A stretch of DNA of 64,000 bases, taken from the NCBI RefSeq assembly GCF_004114995.1, contig NZ_SDJP01000009.1, positions 28,180-92,179 on the forward strand. Reading direction: 5' to 3'. The notes beneath the pieces are model-generated. The model searched no databases, was not told where the DNA came from, and saw only the letters and a list, made by a program, of their open reading frames with translations. Shown here piece by piece: positions 43,112 to 52,821 of the stretch (its first letter is position 1; each line of letters begins with the position of its first letter). Position numbers and translations under genes: made by a program. The stretch is from Halorubrum amylolyticum (GTDB lineage: Archaea > Halobacteriota > Halobacteria > Halobacteriales > Haloferacaceae).

Positions 43112-43698
43112 ACGGAGATCCGCACCTCCACGCGGTACACCGGCCGGGAGTCGCGGTCCGCCACGTAAAACTCCTCGTCACCGTCCGCAGCGACTTGGGC
43201 GAGCGTTCTGTCCTCGTACGTGGGCATGGTCAGGTTCGCGTCGTCCGCGAGCGCGACCGTTCGAGTCGCCGTCACGGCGTTGTCGCTCGGTGATCCCATG
43301 TAGACCATCCGCGTCGCGTTCTCGTACCACCGTCCGTGTCGGAGCTCGACGTTGAACGCGATCCGCCTGTCGCCGAAGGTCCGGTTCAGCGCCGCGCCGA
43401 ACGAGTTCGGCGGTCCCCCTCGCGTGAAGGGGTCGGAACTCCCGCCGAGGACGAACGATTTGTCTTCCGGGTCCCATCGGAGGAGGGCGGCCTCGAGGTC
43501 GCCGTTCGCCGCGCTCGTCTCCAGCAGATCGGTCGCGACCGCGCGCTGCTGGTTCTCCAGGTGCTGGTTCGAGGTGCCCGCCGACAGCGGCGTGACGGCG
43601 GTCGCCTGCAGCGCGAACGTCAGCCCGGCGACGATCAAGATCGCGGCGGCGAACGCCTCCAAGGTGTGCGCCTGCGCGCGGTCGTCGGTCGAGGCCAT
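43099..43698 (-). CDS. Pilin-like protein (DUF7288-type)
   Basis: This 199-residue protein has ATG 43696-43698 giving MASTDDRAQAHTLEAFAAAI, then a hydrophobic helix (about 12-32). The exported domain contains ENQQRAVATDLLETSA, a segment resembling that of other haloarchaeal pseudopilins. An upstream GTG could add a few residues. It lies 26 bp after the preceding gene. Confidence 0.8.
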   Translation of the reverse strand: MASTDDRAQAHTLEAFAAAILIVAGLTFALQATAVTPLSAGTSNQHLENQQRAVATDLLETSAANGDLEAALLRWDPEDKSFVLGGSSDPFTRGGPPNSFGAALNRTFGDRRIAFNVELRHGRWYENATRMVYMGSPSDNAVTATRTVALADDANLTMPTYEDRTLAQVAADGDEEFYVADRDSRPVYRVEVRISVWQL

Positions 43699-43724
43699 CG
43701 TCGCCGCACCCGTCCCGGACACGG

Positions 43725-44306
43725 TCACCACACCCACACCGTGAGCCGGTGCTGGTCGCCGTCGATCGAGACGACCCGTTGCGAGACGCTGACGTCCTCG
43801 CGGGCGGCCCCGCCCGGGTCGTCCGCGCCCCGACGCAGCGTCACGTCCCGGCTCGCGTGCCGGGTGTCGATCGCGACCGTCGAGGCGTTGCCGACCGGTG
43901 CCGACTCGTTCAGCGCGTGGACCACGACCAGCACCTCCTCGTCGAGCCCGAACTGCGTCGCCGCGTCGTCCTCGACCCCGTCGGGGCAGTCGGCCGCGTC
44001 GGCGAGGGTGGCGTTGCCGCCGCCGCCCTCGAAGAAGGCGGCCGTACACGCGGGGGACAACACGCCCGGCTCCGTCGGGGACGCGGCGAGCAGATCGCTC
44101 GCGAGCCCGGCCGCGACGCGGTCGCTCACCACCGGCGAGGCAGTCGTCGTTCCGGCGAAGGGGTCGAATACGGTCGGGGCGAAGGCGATCACGAACGCGA
44201 GCGTCAGCAGGAACACGCTCGCGCCGACCGCGAAGTCGATCGGGGTCTGCGCGCGGGCAAGCGTCTCCTCCCGGCGCTCGCCCGACGCGGGGCGGCTACC
44301 CCACAT
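43725..44306 (-). CDS. Pilin-like protein (DUF7287-type)
   Basis: This 193-residue protein has a charged N-terminus (ERREETLARAQTPIDF), then the helix GASVFLLTLAFVIAFAP (about 28-45). The exported part holds two cysteines (SPACTAAFF and ADCPDG). It overlaps the end of the PilC gene by 11 bp. Confidence 0.8.
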   Translation of the reverse strand: MWGSRPASGERREETLARAQTPIDFAVGASVFLLTLAFVIAFAPTVFDPFAGTTTASPVVSDRVAAGLASDLLAASPTEPGVLSPACTAAFFEGGGGNATLADAADCPDGVEDDAATQFGLDEEVLVVVHALNESAPVGNASTVAIDTRHASRDVTLRRGADDPGGAAREDVSVSQRVVSIDGDQHRLTVWVW

Positions 44307-46350
44307 AGATCCACACCCCCAGCGCGAGCGTCATCAGGACCACGGCGAACTTGACGCCGGAGACGATGTCCGCGTTCCGGATGTACCCGCTGATGAACCC
44401 CGAGAGGATCGCCTGCAGCGTCACGGCGTGGAAGAACAGAAGCGAGAGCACCTCCGGATCGACGCCCCCGCCGCCCCCGAAGCCGGCGCCGCCCGCTCCC
44501 CCGGCCGCGCCGCCGCCGTCCGCCTGCGAGGAGAGCCCGCCCATCACGTCGATGAACTGGGTCTGGAGGATCGCCATCACGCCGAGCAGGGTGACGTACG
44601 TCATCACGATGATCGCCACCTGCATCCGGGTCTGGGAGATCCGATCGCGCTCGATGTCGTCCTGGTTCTCCGAGGCCTGCGCCGCCGTGGTCAACACGTC
44701 CGTGATCTGCGAGGACGCCTCCTGCGCCTCCGAGATGAGCTTCACGGTTCGAGCGAGCCGCGGCACCGCGTACTTGTTGTTGAACTCCACCAGGGCGTCC
44801 CGCAGGCTCATCCCGTAGTTCACCTTCGCGTGGACCACCTCGAACTCCTCCGCGAGCTTCCCGCTCGACGTCTCCGAGACCGTCTGCACCGATTCGAGCA
44901 GCGTCTGCCCGGTGTCGTTCGCGGATGAGAGCTTTCGGAGGCTCTCGGAGAGCTTCCCCGTGATCGCCCGCTTGGACCGCCGGCTCCACTCGTGGAACAC
45001 CGCGAGCGGCCCCATCACGAGGTACGCGGGGACGTACACCCAGACGAACGTCGACCACACCGGGCGGTCCACCCAGCCGTCGAAGGCCGTCGGCGCGTTC
45101 CCCGACGCGACCGCGACGCCGACGATGACGAGCGCGGTCGGCACGGTCAACGCGAGCGTGTACAGCGGGTTGTCCCGGAGGAACAGGTGCGGCGCGGAGA
45201 CGATCTGTTTGGTCTTGTACGTCCCCTCCCGGTCGCGGATACGGTCGAAGACGCCGAACCGACCGACGAACGCCTCGATCAGCCCGAAGTGGAGCAGCCC
45301 CTCCTTGCTGGTCTGCCGGAGCCGCTCGCTGCCGCCGTCGGGCCGGAGGTAGCCGTCGCCCGGCTCGTCCTGCTTGACGGTGGAGACGAGCACGAGGAAC
45401 CCGATCCCCGTCAGCGGGATGAGGGCGTACACCGTCGCGTACAGCAGGCGGTCGTCGGCCTCGCCCATCATCCCCATGATGACGAGGATGATGATGAGGA
45501 GCAGCGGGAACAGCGACAGCGTCATGTACATCTCGCCGAACAGCTCCAGCGTCTCCAGCGTCATCTCGCGCTCCTGTTTCGACGTGCGGAGGTGTTTCTC
45601 CTTTTTGTCCTTCAGGAAACTCTCCATGTCGCCGCCGGAGTTGACGATGGAGAGCATGTCCGCGAGGAACTGCGAGAGTTCGTCGGAGGGGGTCTCCATC
45701 GACTGCTGACGGATCGCGTTCCGGTAGTCGGTGCCGAAGTACTCCGTCTCGTTGACGATGCTCTGGAACTCGCGGGACACCTCGCCGTAGGTGTCCTCCG
45801 CCGTCGCCATCGCGCGCAGGATCTCCAACTGGTTGAGCCCCCCGACGGAGAGCGCGTACATGAACGACACCGAGTCGGCCAACAGGATGTTGATCTCGCG
45901 TTCCCGCGCCGACGCCCGCGAGTACGGGACCGCGACCACGCCGCCGAAGCCGAGCGCGAACCCGATCGACCCGAACACGAGGCCGCTGACGAGGATCGCG
46001 GCGGGCACGACGAGCGACCGCAGGAACTCCTGGACTGCCGGCGTGGGCGCGGGCACGCCGAGCGAGAGCGCGTCGGGATCGATCAGCCCGAGCGAGAACA
46101 CGCCGTAGCCGGTCAGCGCACCGAGCGCCCAGAGGAGCCCGCCGACGAGCAGCCCGACGCCGAGCGCCCGGGAGACGTACATCTCCACCTGGTCCGGCAT
46201 GCGGGCCTCCCCGAGCTTGCGCTCCACGTCGCCGACGAAGTCGCCCTCGGCGTCGAAGAGCAGCTCGAAGACCGGATAGAACAGCTCCGCGAGGAGGTTC
46301 CCGTCGACGGAGCCGTCGCCGACGCCGGTGTCGAGGCTCACGCGGTCCAC
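44296..46350 (-). CDS. pilC: Type IV pilus assembly membrane protein PilC (TadC/GspF-like)
   Basis: This 684-residue polytopic platform protein has two GspF-like repeats: cytoplasmic helical modules (SVSFMYALSVGGLNQLEILRA and LRKLSSANDTGQTLLESVQT) each followed by transmembrane helices. In total about nine helices. The GTG at 46348-46350 is used, 19 bp after the ATPase stop. A Gly/Ala-rich stretch lies near residue 625. It transmits ATPase motion to pilin extrusion. Confidence 0.92.
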   Translation of the reverse strand: MDRVSLDTGVGDGSVDGNLLAELFYPVFELLFDAEGDFVGDVERKLGEARMPDQVEMYVSRALGVGLLVGGLLWALGALTGYGVFSLGLIDPDALSLGVPAPTPAVQEFLRSLVVPAAILVSGLVFGSIGFALGFGGVVAVPYSRASAREREINILLADSVSFMYALSVGGLNQLEILRAMATAEDTYGEVSREFQSIVNETEYFGTDYRNAIRQQSMETPSDELSQFLADMLSIVNSGGDMESFLKDKKEKHLRTSKQEREMTLETLELFGEMYMTLSLFPLLLIIILVIMGMMGEADDRLLYATVYALIPLTGIGFLVLVSTVKQDEPGDGYLRPDGGSERLRQTSKEGLLHFGLIEAFVGRFGVFDRIRDREGTYKTKQIVSAPHLFLRDNPLYTLALTVPTALVIVGVAVASGNAPTAFDGWVDRPVWSTFVWVYVPAYLVMGPLAVFHEWSRRSKRAITGKLSESLRKLSSANDTGQTLLESVQTVSETSSGKLAEEFEVVHAKVNYGMSLRDALVEFNNKYAVPRLARTVKLISEAQEASSQITDVLTTAAQASENQDDIERDRISQTRMQVAIIVMTYVTLLGVMAILQTQFIDVMGGLSSQADGGGAAGGAGGAGFGGGGGVDPEVLSLLFFHAVTLQAILSGFISGYIRNADIVSGVKFAVVLMTLALGVWIYVG

Positions 46351-46369
46351 CTCGTTCGGGCCACGGCGC

Positions 46370-49300
46370 TTACCCCTCCTCCGGGGGCTCGACCGTCCCG
46401 AACCCCCAGTTGCCGGCGTCGTCGCTCCCGTCCCCGTCGGATTCGTCGCCCTCGTCGCCGTCAGATTCGTCGCCCTCGTCGCCGTCAGATTCGTCGCTCC
46501 CGCCGCCGCCGGATTCGTCGTTCCCGCCGGCGCCGTTCCCCGTCGTCTCGCCCAACACGTCGATCCCCTCGTCGAACGGCTCGTCGAAGTCGATCCCGTC
46601 GCCGTCAGTCGCTTCCGCGCCCCCCGTCACCGGCGCGTCGGCCCCCTCTTCCGCGTCCCGTGTCGCTTCCGCACCCTCGGCGCTCGGCGGGGCGGCCGGA
46701 TCGCCGTCCCCCGCCGCCGTGATCGCCGCCGCCTCGCTCGTTGCCCGCCCGAGCGCCTCGCGGTCGTCGTCGGGGTGCGCCTCCACGTCGCTGGCGGGCG
46801 TCGCGTCGAGCAGAGCGTCTGCGACGGAGTCGGGCGTCCGGCCGCGGTACTCCGCGAACAGGTCCTCGGCCCCGGACAGAATCCGCTCGGCTTCCTCGCG
46901 GCCCGCCTCGTCGGGGTCGGGCCGCGGGACCATCTCCTCTTTGTCGCGGTCGACGTTGATGAGGACCGACTCCATCTCGCGGAGGTCCTCCAGCGACCGC
47001 TCTAACTCCTCGTTGGCCATGAGCGCGAGCACCGTCTCCGGGTCGTTGATGAACGCCTGAAACGTCGCCGCCACCTGCGCGTAGCTGTTGAGCCCGCGGT
47101 CGATGAGGTACGCCAACACGACGCGCCGCTTCCGCAGCTCCTCGTCGAGCGTCTCGCGGCTCCAGCCGCGGTCGAACATGATGTCTTCGAGGGTGTTCGA
47201 GTCGCCCATCTGGAGGAACTCGTCGGTCTCCGCCTGCCACTGGAACACGTCTTGGACGTTTATCTCGTCGTTCTCGGCGTCGTAGTGGTTGATCTCGGTC
47301 AGCGACTTGTTCCGGCGTACCTTCTTGCCCTGCACCCGCGTGGAGGTCTGGACGGAGACCAGATCGAGGGCCGTGAACATCGTCTTCGAGACGTTGATCG
47401 GGTCGGTGGTGAACCGCTTGAGCACCTCGCCGACGGAGTCGGCGTGGAACGTGGTGTAGGTGGTGTGGCCCGTGGACATCACCTGGAACGCGGTCCGGCC
47501 CTCCTCGCCGCGGATCTCGCCCATCACGATATAGTCGGGGCGCTGACGGAGCGCGGCCTCCAGCAGATCGAACTCGTCGATGTCGCCCTTGTCGTCGTCG
47601 GAGAAGGAGGGGCGCGTGACGGAGGCGATCCAGTTGCGCTGGGGGAGCTCGACCTCGCGGGTGTCCTCGATCGAGACGATCTTGGCGTTTGAGGGGATAA
47701 AGAGGGAGACGGCGTTCAGGCTTGTCGTCTTCCCCGAGGCGGTGCCGCCCGCGAAGATCAGGCTCTTGTGGTTCTCGATCGAGAGCCACAGGAAGGCCAT
47801 CTCCTCTAAGGAGAACGTCTTCCAGTTGATCAGGTCGATCGGGGTGAAGGGCACGTCGTTGAACTGCCGGATCGTGTAGTTGGTCCCGTGGTCCGACACC
47901 TCGCGGCCGAGCGTGAGCTGGGCGCGGGAGCCGTCCGGGAGGGTGGCGTCCACCTGCGGGCGCCGCTTCGAGATCCCCTTCCCGGAGCGCTGCGCGAGCT
48001 TCACGACGAAGTCGTCGAGTTCGTCGGTCCCGTGGTAGACGTTGGTGATGACCTGCTCGTAGTCGGTGTGGTAGACGAAGACGGGAGAGTCGTACCCGTC
48101 ACAGGAGATATCCTCGACGTTGATGTCGTACTTGATCGGGTCGATGCGCTCGTAGCCGATAAAATCGCGCTTGAGGTAGTACAGCAGCTTCTCGACCTGA
48201 TGCTCCGAGAGCGTCTCCGGGTCCTCCGCGAGCACCGCGGGCTCGGGTCGGGCGAGCACCTTCGCGGGCGTCGAGCTCGACTCCGTCGGCGGCTCGTACC
48301 CGAGCGACTCGGTGATCCGGCCGGCGATCCCCTCCGTGAGATCGAAGCCGAAGCGACCGGCGAGGTCCTCCACGAGGCCGTCGACGACGCCCCGGTCGCT
48401 CCCCTCGCGCTCGTAGAGCCCGTACCGGTCGAGCAGCGTCAGCGCCTCGTCGACGATCACGCCCTCGCGGAACCCCTCGTCGCCGCCCGCGATCGACTCG
48501 TCCGCGTACTTGATCGAGGTCCGAAGCTTTCCGGTGAGGAACTCGACCAGATCGGTCTCGATCGCCGTCCGGTGCGGCTGGACCGCGTAGTACTTCACCT
48601 CGTTCTCCTTCCGCGACCGGAACACGACCACGAACGCGTACGGCTTGTTCACCCAGTACCGCTCGATCTCGCGGAAGTGACGCTTCTTCGGCGTCGGCAC
48701 CGCCTTCTCCAAGTCGTATCGGTTCGCGAGGGTGGTGTGTCCCTCGTCGGTCGAGAAGAACGCGTCCTCGTCGACCTCCGGGTTCACGTCGACCGTGCGC
48801 TCGTCGACCAGCGCCGCGAGGTCGGCCGCGCCGCCCCCGCCCGCCCCCAGAAGCTCCTCGGTCCGGTCGGGGTCGAACCCCAGCGCCTCGACCTTGTCGT
48901 CGTGCGTGAACTCCAGCGGTTCTCCCTCCTCGTCGGTCGGCGGGTTCCCCTCCTCGTCGAGGAAGCACTCGTCGCGGTAGTCGCCCCACGTGTACGACCC
49001 CTTGACCGCCGACGCCTCGGCCGCGTCGCTCCGGGGCGCACACAGGTCCCGGAGGGCGGTCCCCGCGGCCGCGGCCGCGCCGATACGGACCTCGGTCTCC
49101 CGCGGATCGAACCCGAGGAACGCGGCGGGATCGGCGTCGACCCGGTCCCACTCCTCGATCGTCGGCGAGCGCGCCGGGACGGCCTCCACGTCGTCGCCCG
49201 CGGCGATCACGACCCCCGGAACGCCCGCGTCGTCGGTCGGGTGGCTCTCCGTCCCGTCGGGAACGACGGCCCGATCGCTGAGGACGACGTGGTGAGTCCC

Positions 49301-49663
49301 GATCACGACCGTCCCGGCCGCGGGCGTCCCGTGCCCCGGAACGACGGTGTCGCCGTCGCTTCGGAACGGCTCGTCGACGCCGTCCGCGCGGACCACCCGA
49401 TCGACACCACCCTCGAAGCGGGCGTCGACGGCGGTCGCGGGAACGACCGGCACCGCTCCGATGTCGGCGTACAGCTCGGCTGCGGCGGCGTCGCGACCGA
49501 TCTCGCGAAGGAACGCGCGCCACGAGTATCGACCCGCCGACACAGGGCGGTCTGACGCCGGGCGATCGGACGCCGGGCGATCGGACGCCGGGCGATCGGA
49601 CGCCGGCGATCCCGCCGTCTCGTCGGACGAGAGGGGCGAACGCTCGGCGTCCTCGGTTGTCAT
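46370..49663 (-). CDS. pilB: Type IV pilus assembly ATPase PilB (archaeal GspE/VirB11-type)
   Basis: This 1097-residue secretion ATPase energises pilus assembly. The Walker A motif GGTASGKTT is near 637-645, with Asp box SIEDTREVELP, Walker B/IVMGEIRGEEG and His box TGHTTYTTFHAD. The long N-terminus (about 1-300) is specific to haloarchaeal forms and opens with four ASDRP units from a 15-bp repeat (about 49555-49612). The C-terminal 200 residues are acidic and repetitive (DGDEGDES units, 46437-46490). It is first gene of the seven-gene operon. Upstream DNA turns abruptly AT-rich. Confidence 0.93.
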   Translation of the reverse strand: MTTEDAERSPLSSDETAGSPASDRPASDRPASDRPASDRPVSAGRYSWRAFLREIGRDAAAAELYADIGAVPVVPATAVDARFEGGVDRVVRADGVDEPFRSDGDTVVPGHGTPAAGTVVIGTHHVVLSDRAVVPDGTESHPTDDAGVPGVVIAAGDDVEAVPARSPTIEEWDRVDADPAAFLGFDPRETEVRIGAAAAAGTALRDLCAPRSDAAEASAVKGSYTWGDYRDECFLDEEGNPPTDEEGEPLEFTHDDKVEALGFDPDRTEELLGAGGGGAADLAALVDERTVDVNPEVDEDAFFSTDEGHTTLANRYDLEKAVPTPKKRHFREIERYWVNKPYAFVVVFRSRKENEVKYYAVQPHRTAIETDLVEFLTGKLRTSIKYADESIAGGDEGFREGVIVDEALTLLDRYGLYEREGSDRGVVDGLVEDLAGRFGFDLTEGIAGRITESLGYEPPTESSSTPAKVLARPEPAVLAEDPETLSEHQVEKLLYYLKRDFIGYERIDPIKYDINVEDISCDGYDSPVFVYHTDYEQVITNVYHGTDELDDFVVKLAQRSGKGISKRRPQVDATLPDGSRAQLTLGREVSDHGTNYTIRQFNDVPFTPIDLINWKTFSLEEMAFLWLSIENHKSLIFAGGTASGKTTSLNAVSLFIPSNAKIVSIEDTREVELPQRNWIASVTRPSFSDDDKGDIDEFDLLEAALRQRPDYIVMGEIRGEEGRTAFQVMSTGHTTYTTFHADSVGEVLKRFTTDPINVSKTMFTALDLVSVQTSTRVQGKKVRRNKSLTEINHYDAENDEINVQDVFQWQAETDEFLQMGDSNTLEDIMFDRGWSRETLDEELRKRRVVLAYLIDRGLNSYAQVAATFQAFINDPETVLALMANEELERSLEDLREMESVLINVDRDKEEMVPRPDPDEAGREEAERILSGAEDLFAEYRGRTPDSVADALLDATPASDVEAHPDDDREALGRATSEAAAITAAGDGDPAAPPSAEGAEATRDAEEGADAPVTGGAEATDGDGIDFDEPFDEGIDVLGETTGNGAGGNDESGGGGSDESDGDEGDESDGDEGDESDGDGSDDAGNWGFGTVEPPEEG
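49555..49612. repeat. Four 15-bp tandem repeats in pilB
   Basis: Nearly identical 15-bp units (gacgccgggcgatcg on the plus strand) encode ASDRP four times just after the start of PilB. Confidence 0.92.
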
Positions 49664-50300
49664 GGCTGCGCGAACGCCTCGCCCATTGAAAAAGGTGTCT
49701 CGCAAAACACCGCGACTGATAATTCCCCGGCCGAGGAAAGTAACACCCGTTTGAAGCGTATCGATCAACCGGAAGCGAATCGAGGTGAGGCGCGCGAAAA
49801 TAATAACAGAAATACTATTATTTGCGATACTCATCAAAAATGATATATTATTCTTGGCGCTATTGGAAAACACAGATAGGAAACCAAAAGGGTTCCTCAG
49901 TTTCAATAAGTCGTTATAAATAACCTATTATATATTTTAATCAGAAAATATATTTTATAGGAATACGGTGATAATATGCTATTTTGGAATTTTAATAGCA
50001 TTTATCAACATGGATCTTCCCAATGTAATCCAAGTCTGCCGGATGCCGATCGAGATATATAGGGCCTAGAGGATATAGTTATCAAAATTACTTTAACAAT
50101 TTAAATTTGTTAGTTTGGGATAGGCAGACAGTAGACGAGCCGGAATCGAAGTCGCCGCGATGGAATACTGATCACAACCTCGGAGGAATAAAAATGATGC
50201 GTGCCTTCTATTCAGAACGCTCTTGGGTAGAGGATCGTTGGTCAGTTCTCAGCAGTCGCTGGAAGTCACAGAAGGCAAGGGTGACGCGACCGCGTCACCC
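49664..50300. other. AT-rich intergenic tract at the island boundary
   Basis: Base composition falls sharply, with runs such as tattatatattttaatc (about 49926-49942). The pilB promoter must lie at its left end. No gene is supportable. At 50279-50300 there is a 10-bp stem gggtgacgcg-ac-cgcgtcaccc just before the transposase remnant, perhaps part of that element's end. Confidence 0.6.
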
Positions 50301-50308
50301 GACGAACG

Positions 50309-50497
50309 ATGTTCCCAATCAAAACGTTCGTCTCGGAGCGTCGAGCCACGAACCTGCTGGCACAGGTTCGCTGGCGTAACGGCGTCTCTTACCCACGCTG
50401 CCGTGCCGAATCTGTGATTCGGTACGACAGCTATCGAGTGTTTCAGCGGTATCTCTGTAAGAATTGCGACCGCACGTTCAAGGTCGCGTTAAGTTAG
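50309..50497 (+). pseudogene. Truncated transposase with zinc-ribbon N-terminus (IS1595-like)
   Basis: Only 62 residues remain, starting MFPIKTFVSERRATNLLAQV and ending in the zinc-ribbon segment RYLCKNCDRTF. The first ribbon half reads YPRC where CPxC is expected, so one ligand is lost. The DDE catalytic domain is absent. Just downstream begins the IS5-type element, whose insertion probably deleted the rest. Confidence 0.7.
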
Positions 50498-50529
50498 AGG
50501 TTGAGGCGTTCGACTTCAGAGTGCTTATG

Positions 50530-51449
50530 ACTGCTGTGTTGAATAGCGTTCGTATCTACCGATTTCACCGGTTTAGAAGGGTGAAGCCGAGGAGATCGAA
50601 CCTGCCATGGAAATCGATATTCTCGACTTCATTGAGCAGTGCCGTGACCTAGCTAAACAAGCGTTAGGGAAGCATGCGGGCGAGCCCGCCAGCGGCGGGT
50701 TCGCCCGCTGGGTCCATGTCGCTCTCCACTGTTTTCGGCTCGGAGACGGCCACAGCTACCGCGAAACGCCGAATCGGCTGAAGTTCGTGATGCCCTCGAC
50801 TTAGATCGGGACGATCTCCCCGATCACACCACGCTCTACAAGTTGTTTGATCGGCTCAAAATGTGGGTGTGGCGGGCGCTGCTGCGCGTTTCCGCGCAGC
50901 AGCACCCGCAGTCTGGCCACGCCGCTCTCGACAGCACGTTCTTCGACCGCCGATGTGCATCATCGTACTTTCGCTAGCGGGCAGGACGGACGGTACAGAC
51001 GCTAAAAGTGACGACATTGACTGATGTGGAATCACTTGCTGTTCTTGACGTTCACATCACAGCGCGGTGGAAGCACGACACGAAGACCGGACCGCAGGTC
51101 GTCCGGCGAAACGCGGACGATCTGCAGTCCGTCGCCGCCGACAACGGCTTCCAAGACTGGCACACCGAGTACGAAATCGCCGCATATGACGTGGAATACC
51201 TTGTTCATTACCGTGGCTCGTCAGCCAAAGCAGCCGCAAACAACGCGCTCAACCGCGTAAACGGCTACTCTCAGCGGTGGATGGCCGAAACATCGTATTC
51301 GACGACGAAGCGCTCGCTCGGCGACGCCGTGCGAGCGCTCGGCTGGTATCGACAGTTCCGTGAAATCGTTCTGATGTTCGCCATCATCAACATCGAATCG
51401 GTGTGTGAACCGCTGTAACCGTGACTCAGAATCTATTCAACACAGCAGT
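50530..51449 (+). mobile_element. Decayed IS5-type insertion sequence
   Basis: It is bounded by exact 17-bp inverted repeats actgctgtgttgaatag (50530-50546) and its complement (51433-51449). An 11-bp sequence gaggcgttcga occurs outside both ends (50503-50513 and 51453-51463) and could reflect a target duplication or larger ends. The transposase inside is broken by a deletion and a stop codon, so the copy is not autonomous. Confidence 0.8.
50607..51418 (+). pseudogene. IS5-family transposase, disrupted
   Basis: The sequence reads MEIDILDFIEQCRDLAKQAL..., matching haloarchaeal IS5-type transposases. After RETPNRLK (near 50780) a short deletion shifts the frame; the correct frame resumes at EVRDALDLDRDDLPDH. 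A TAG stop interrupts after CASSYFR (near 50976). The C-terminal part from about 51008 (LKVTTLTDVESLAVLD to INIESVCEPL) is intact. At least two inactivating changes. Confidence 0.8.
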
Positions 51450-51676
51450 TGAGAGGCGTTCGATATAATCAAACTGTTTGAAATGCCCGTTGAGATTGGA
51501 TCATCAAGACAACAGAGCAATTGGAGGTTCAAAAGACACAGTACATACCAACCTCGATATCCGCTGAGACATTCGAATCGATCTCTCCGTGCATAGAGAG
51601 CACTACGCGATCTAATCCTCTGAGATCGGAGCAGAAAATTAAGACGAACGGACTAATGAGAACGTCGTATCAGGCG

Positions 51677-52807
51677 CTATATCGTTGACGACGGGACCGA
51701 TTCCTCATTGTCTGATGGATTCCATATGGCGTTTCCAGTTTGCCCATCAAATAGGTGAACGTAGTCCGGTGGGAACCGGACGCCGATGCGGTCACCTTCT
51801 TCGAAACGCTGACGACCGGTGATCGTCGCGATGATCGGTTGGCTGAATTCGGCATCCACAGGGTCCAAATAGAGGTTATGTTCCTTCCCGAATGGCTCGA
51901 CGACATCGACCGTAGCGAAGAAGTCGTTCGGTTCCTCCGGCTCCGGAAGCACATCGACATTTTCGGGACGAATACCCAGCGTTATCTCTGGTGTAGCACT
52001 GATGCTCCCGACCATCTCATCGGTCAATTCGTACCTAAAGTTCTCACGCGCAAGCGTTCCGCTTTCTCGGCTGAGCGCGACAAAATTCATCGATGGTTCA
52101 CCAATAAATCCAGCAACGAACTGATTGTTTGGTTTGTGATAGCACTCCATCGGTGTCCCAAATTGCTGAAGTTTACCCCCGTCGAGGATGATAATTCGGT
52201 CACCCATCGTCATCGCTTCTGTCTGGTTATGGGTGACATACAGCGTCGTGACATCCAACTGCCCCTGGATGTGTTGTAGTTCCGTCCGCATCTGCGCCCG
52301 GAGCTTCGCATCAAGGTTTGATAACGGCTCGTCCATCAGGAACACGTCCGGATCCCGGATAATTGCCCGCCCGAGGGCGACGCGCTGTTGCTGTCCACCA
52401 GAGAGATCCTCCGGCTTACGGTCAAGTAGCCCACCAATTCCGAGCATCTCCGCAGTCTCCACGACTTTCGTTTCAATCGCTTCGCTGGAGAAATCTGTCG
52501 AGTGCCTGAGACCGAAGCCGATGTTCTCTTTGACGGTCATGTGCGGGTACAGCGCGTACGACTGAAACACCATCGCGATGTCCCGTTCCTGTGGGCGCTG
52601 GTTGTTGATGACCTCATTTTTGATAGAGATCTCTCCTTCGGAGATCTCTTCGAATCCGGCGACCATCCGCAGGGTTGTGGTTTTTCCACAGCCGGACGGT
52701 CCGACGATGACGATGAACTCGCCATCCTCGATGTCGATATCGAGGTCCTGTACTGCGACCACGTCGCCGTACCGTTTCGTCACGTCATTGAATGATAGGT
52801 TGGACAT
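51677..52807 (-). CDS. Sugar ABC importer, ATP-binding subunit (MalK/UgpC-like)
   Basis: This 376-residue ATPase has Walker A GPSGCGKTT, Q-loop MVFQSYALYPHMTV, signature LSGGQQQR, Walker B VFLMDEPLSNLDA and switch His in VTHNQTEAMTMG. The C-terminal TOBE/regulatory domain (about 240-360) contains GEPSMNFV and LGIRPENVDV as in carbohydrate importers. It is the last gene of the importer operon. GC is lower than in the core genome. Confidence 0.94.
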   Translation of the reverse strand: MSNLSFNDVTKRYGDVVAVQDLDIDIEDGEFIVIVGPSGCGKTTTLRMVAGFEEISEGEISIKNEVINNQRPQERDIAMVFQSYALYPHMTVKENIGFGLRHSTDFSSEAIETKVVETAEMLGIGGLLDRKPEDLSGGQQQRVALGRAIIRDPDVFLMDEPLSNLDAKLRAQMRTELQHIQGQLDVTTLYVTHNQTEAMTMGDRIIILDGGKLQQFGTPMECYHKPNNQFVAGFIGEPSMNFVALSRESGTLARENFRYELTDEMVGSISATPEITLGIRPENVDVLPEPEEPNDFFATVDVVEPFGKEHNLYLDPVDAEFSQPIIATITGRQRFEEGDRIGVRFPPDYVHLFDGQTGNAIWNPSDNEESVPSSTI

Positions 52808-52821
52808 TGTTGTGAATCGGG

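Noticed and set aside
51450..51676. Small RNA or gene downstream of the IS5 element
   Set aside because: I see no ORF, strong stem or promoter; probably the 3' region of the importer operon.
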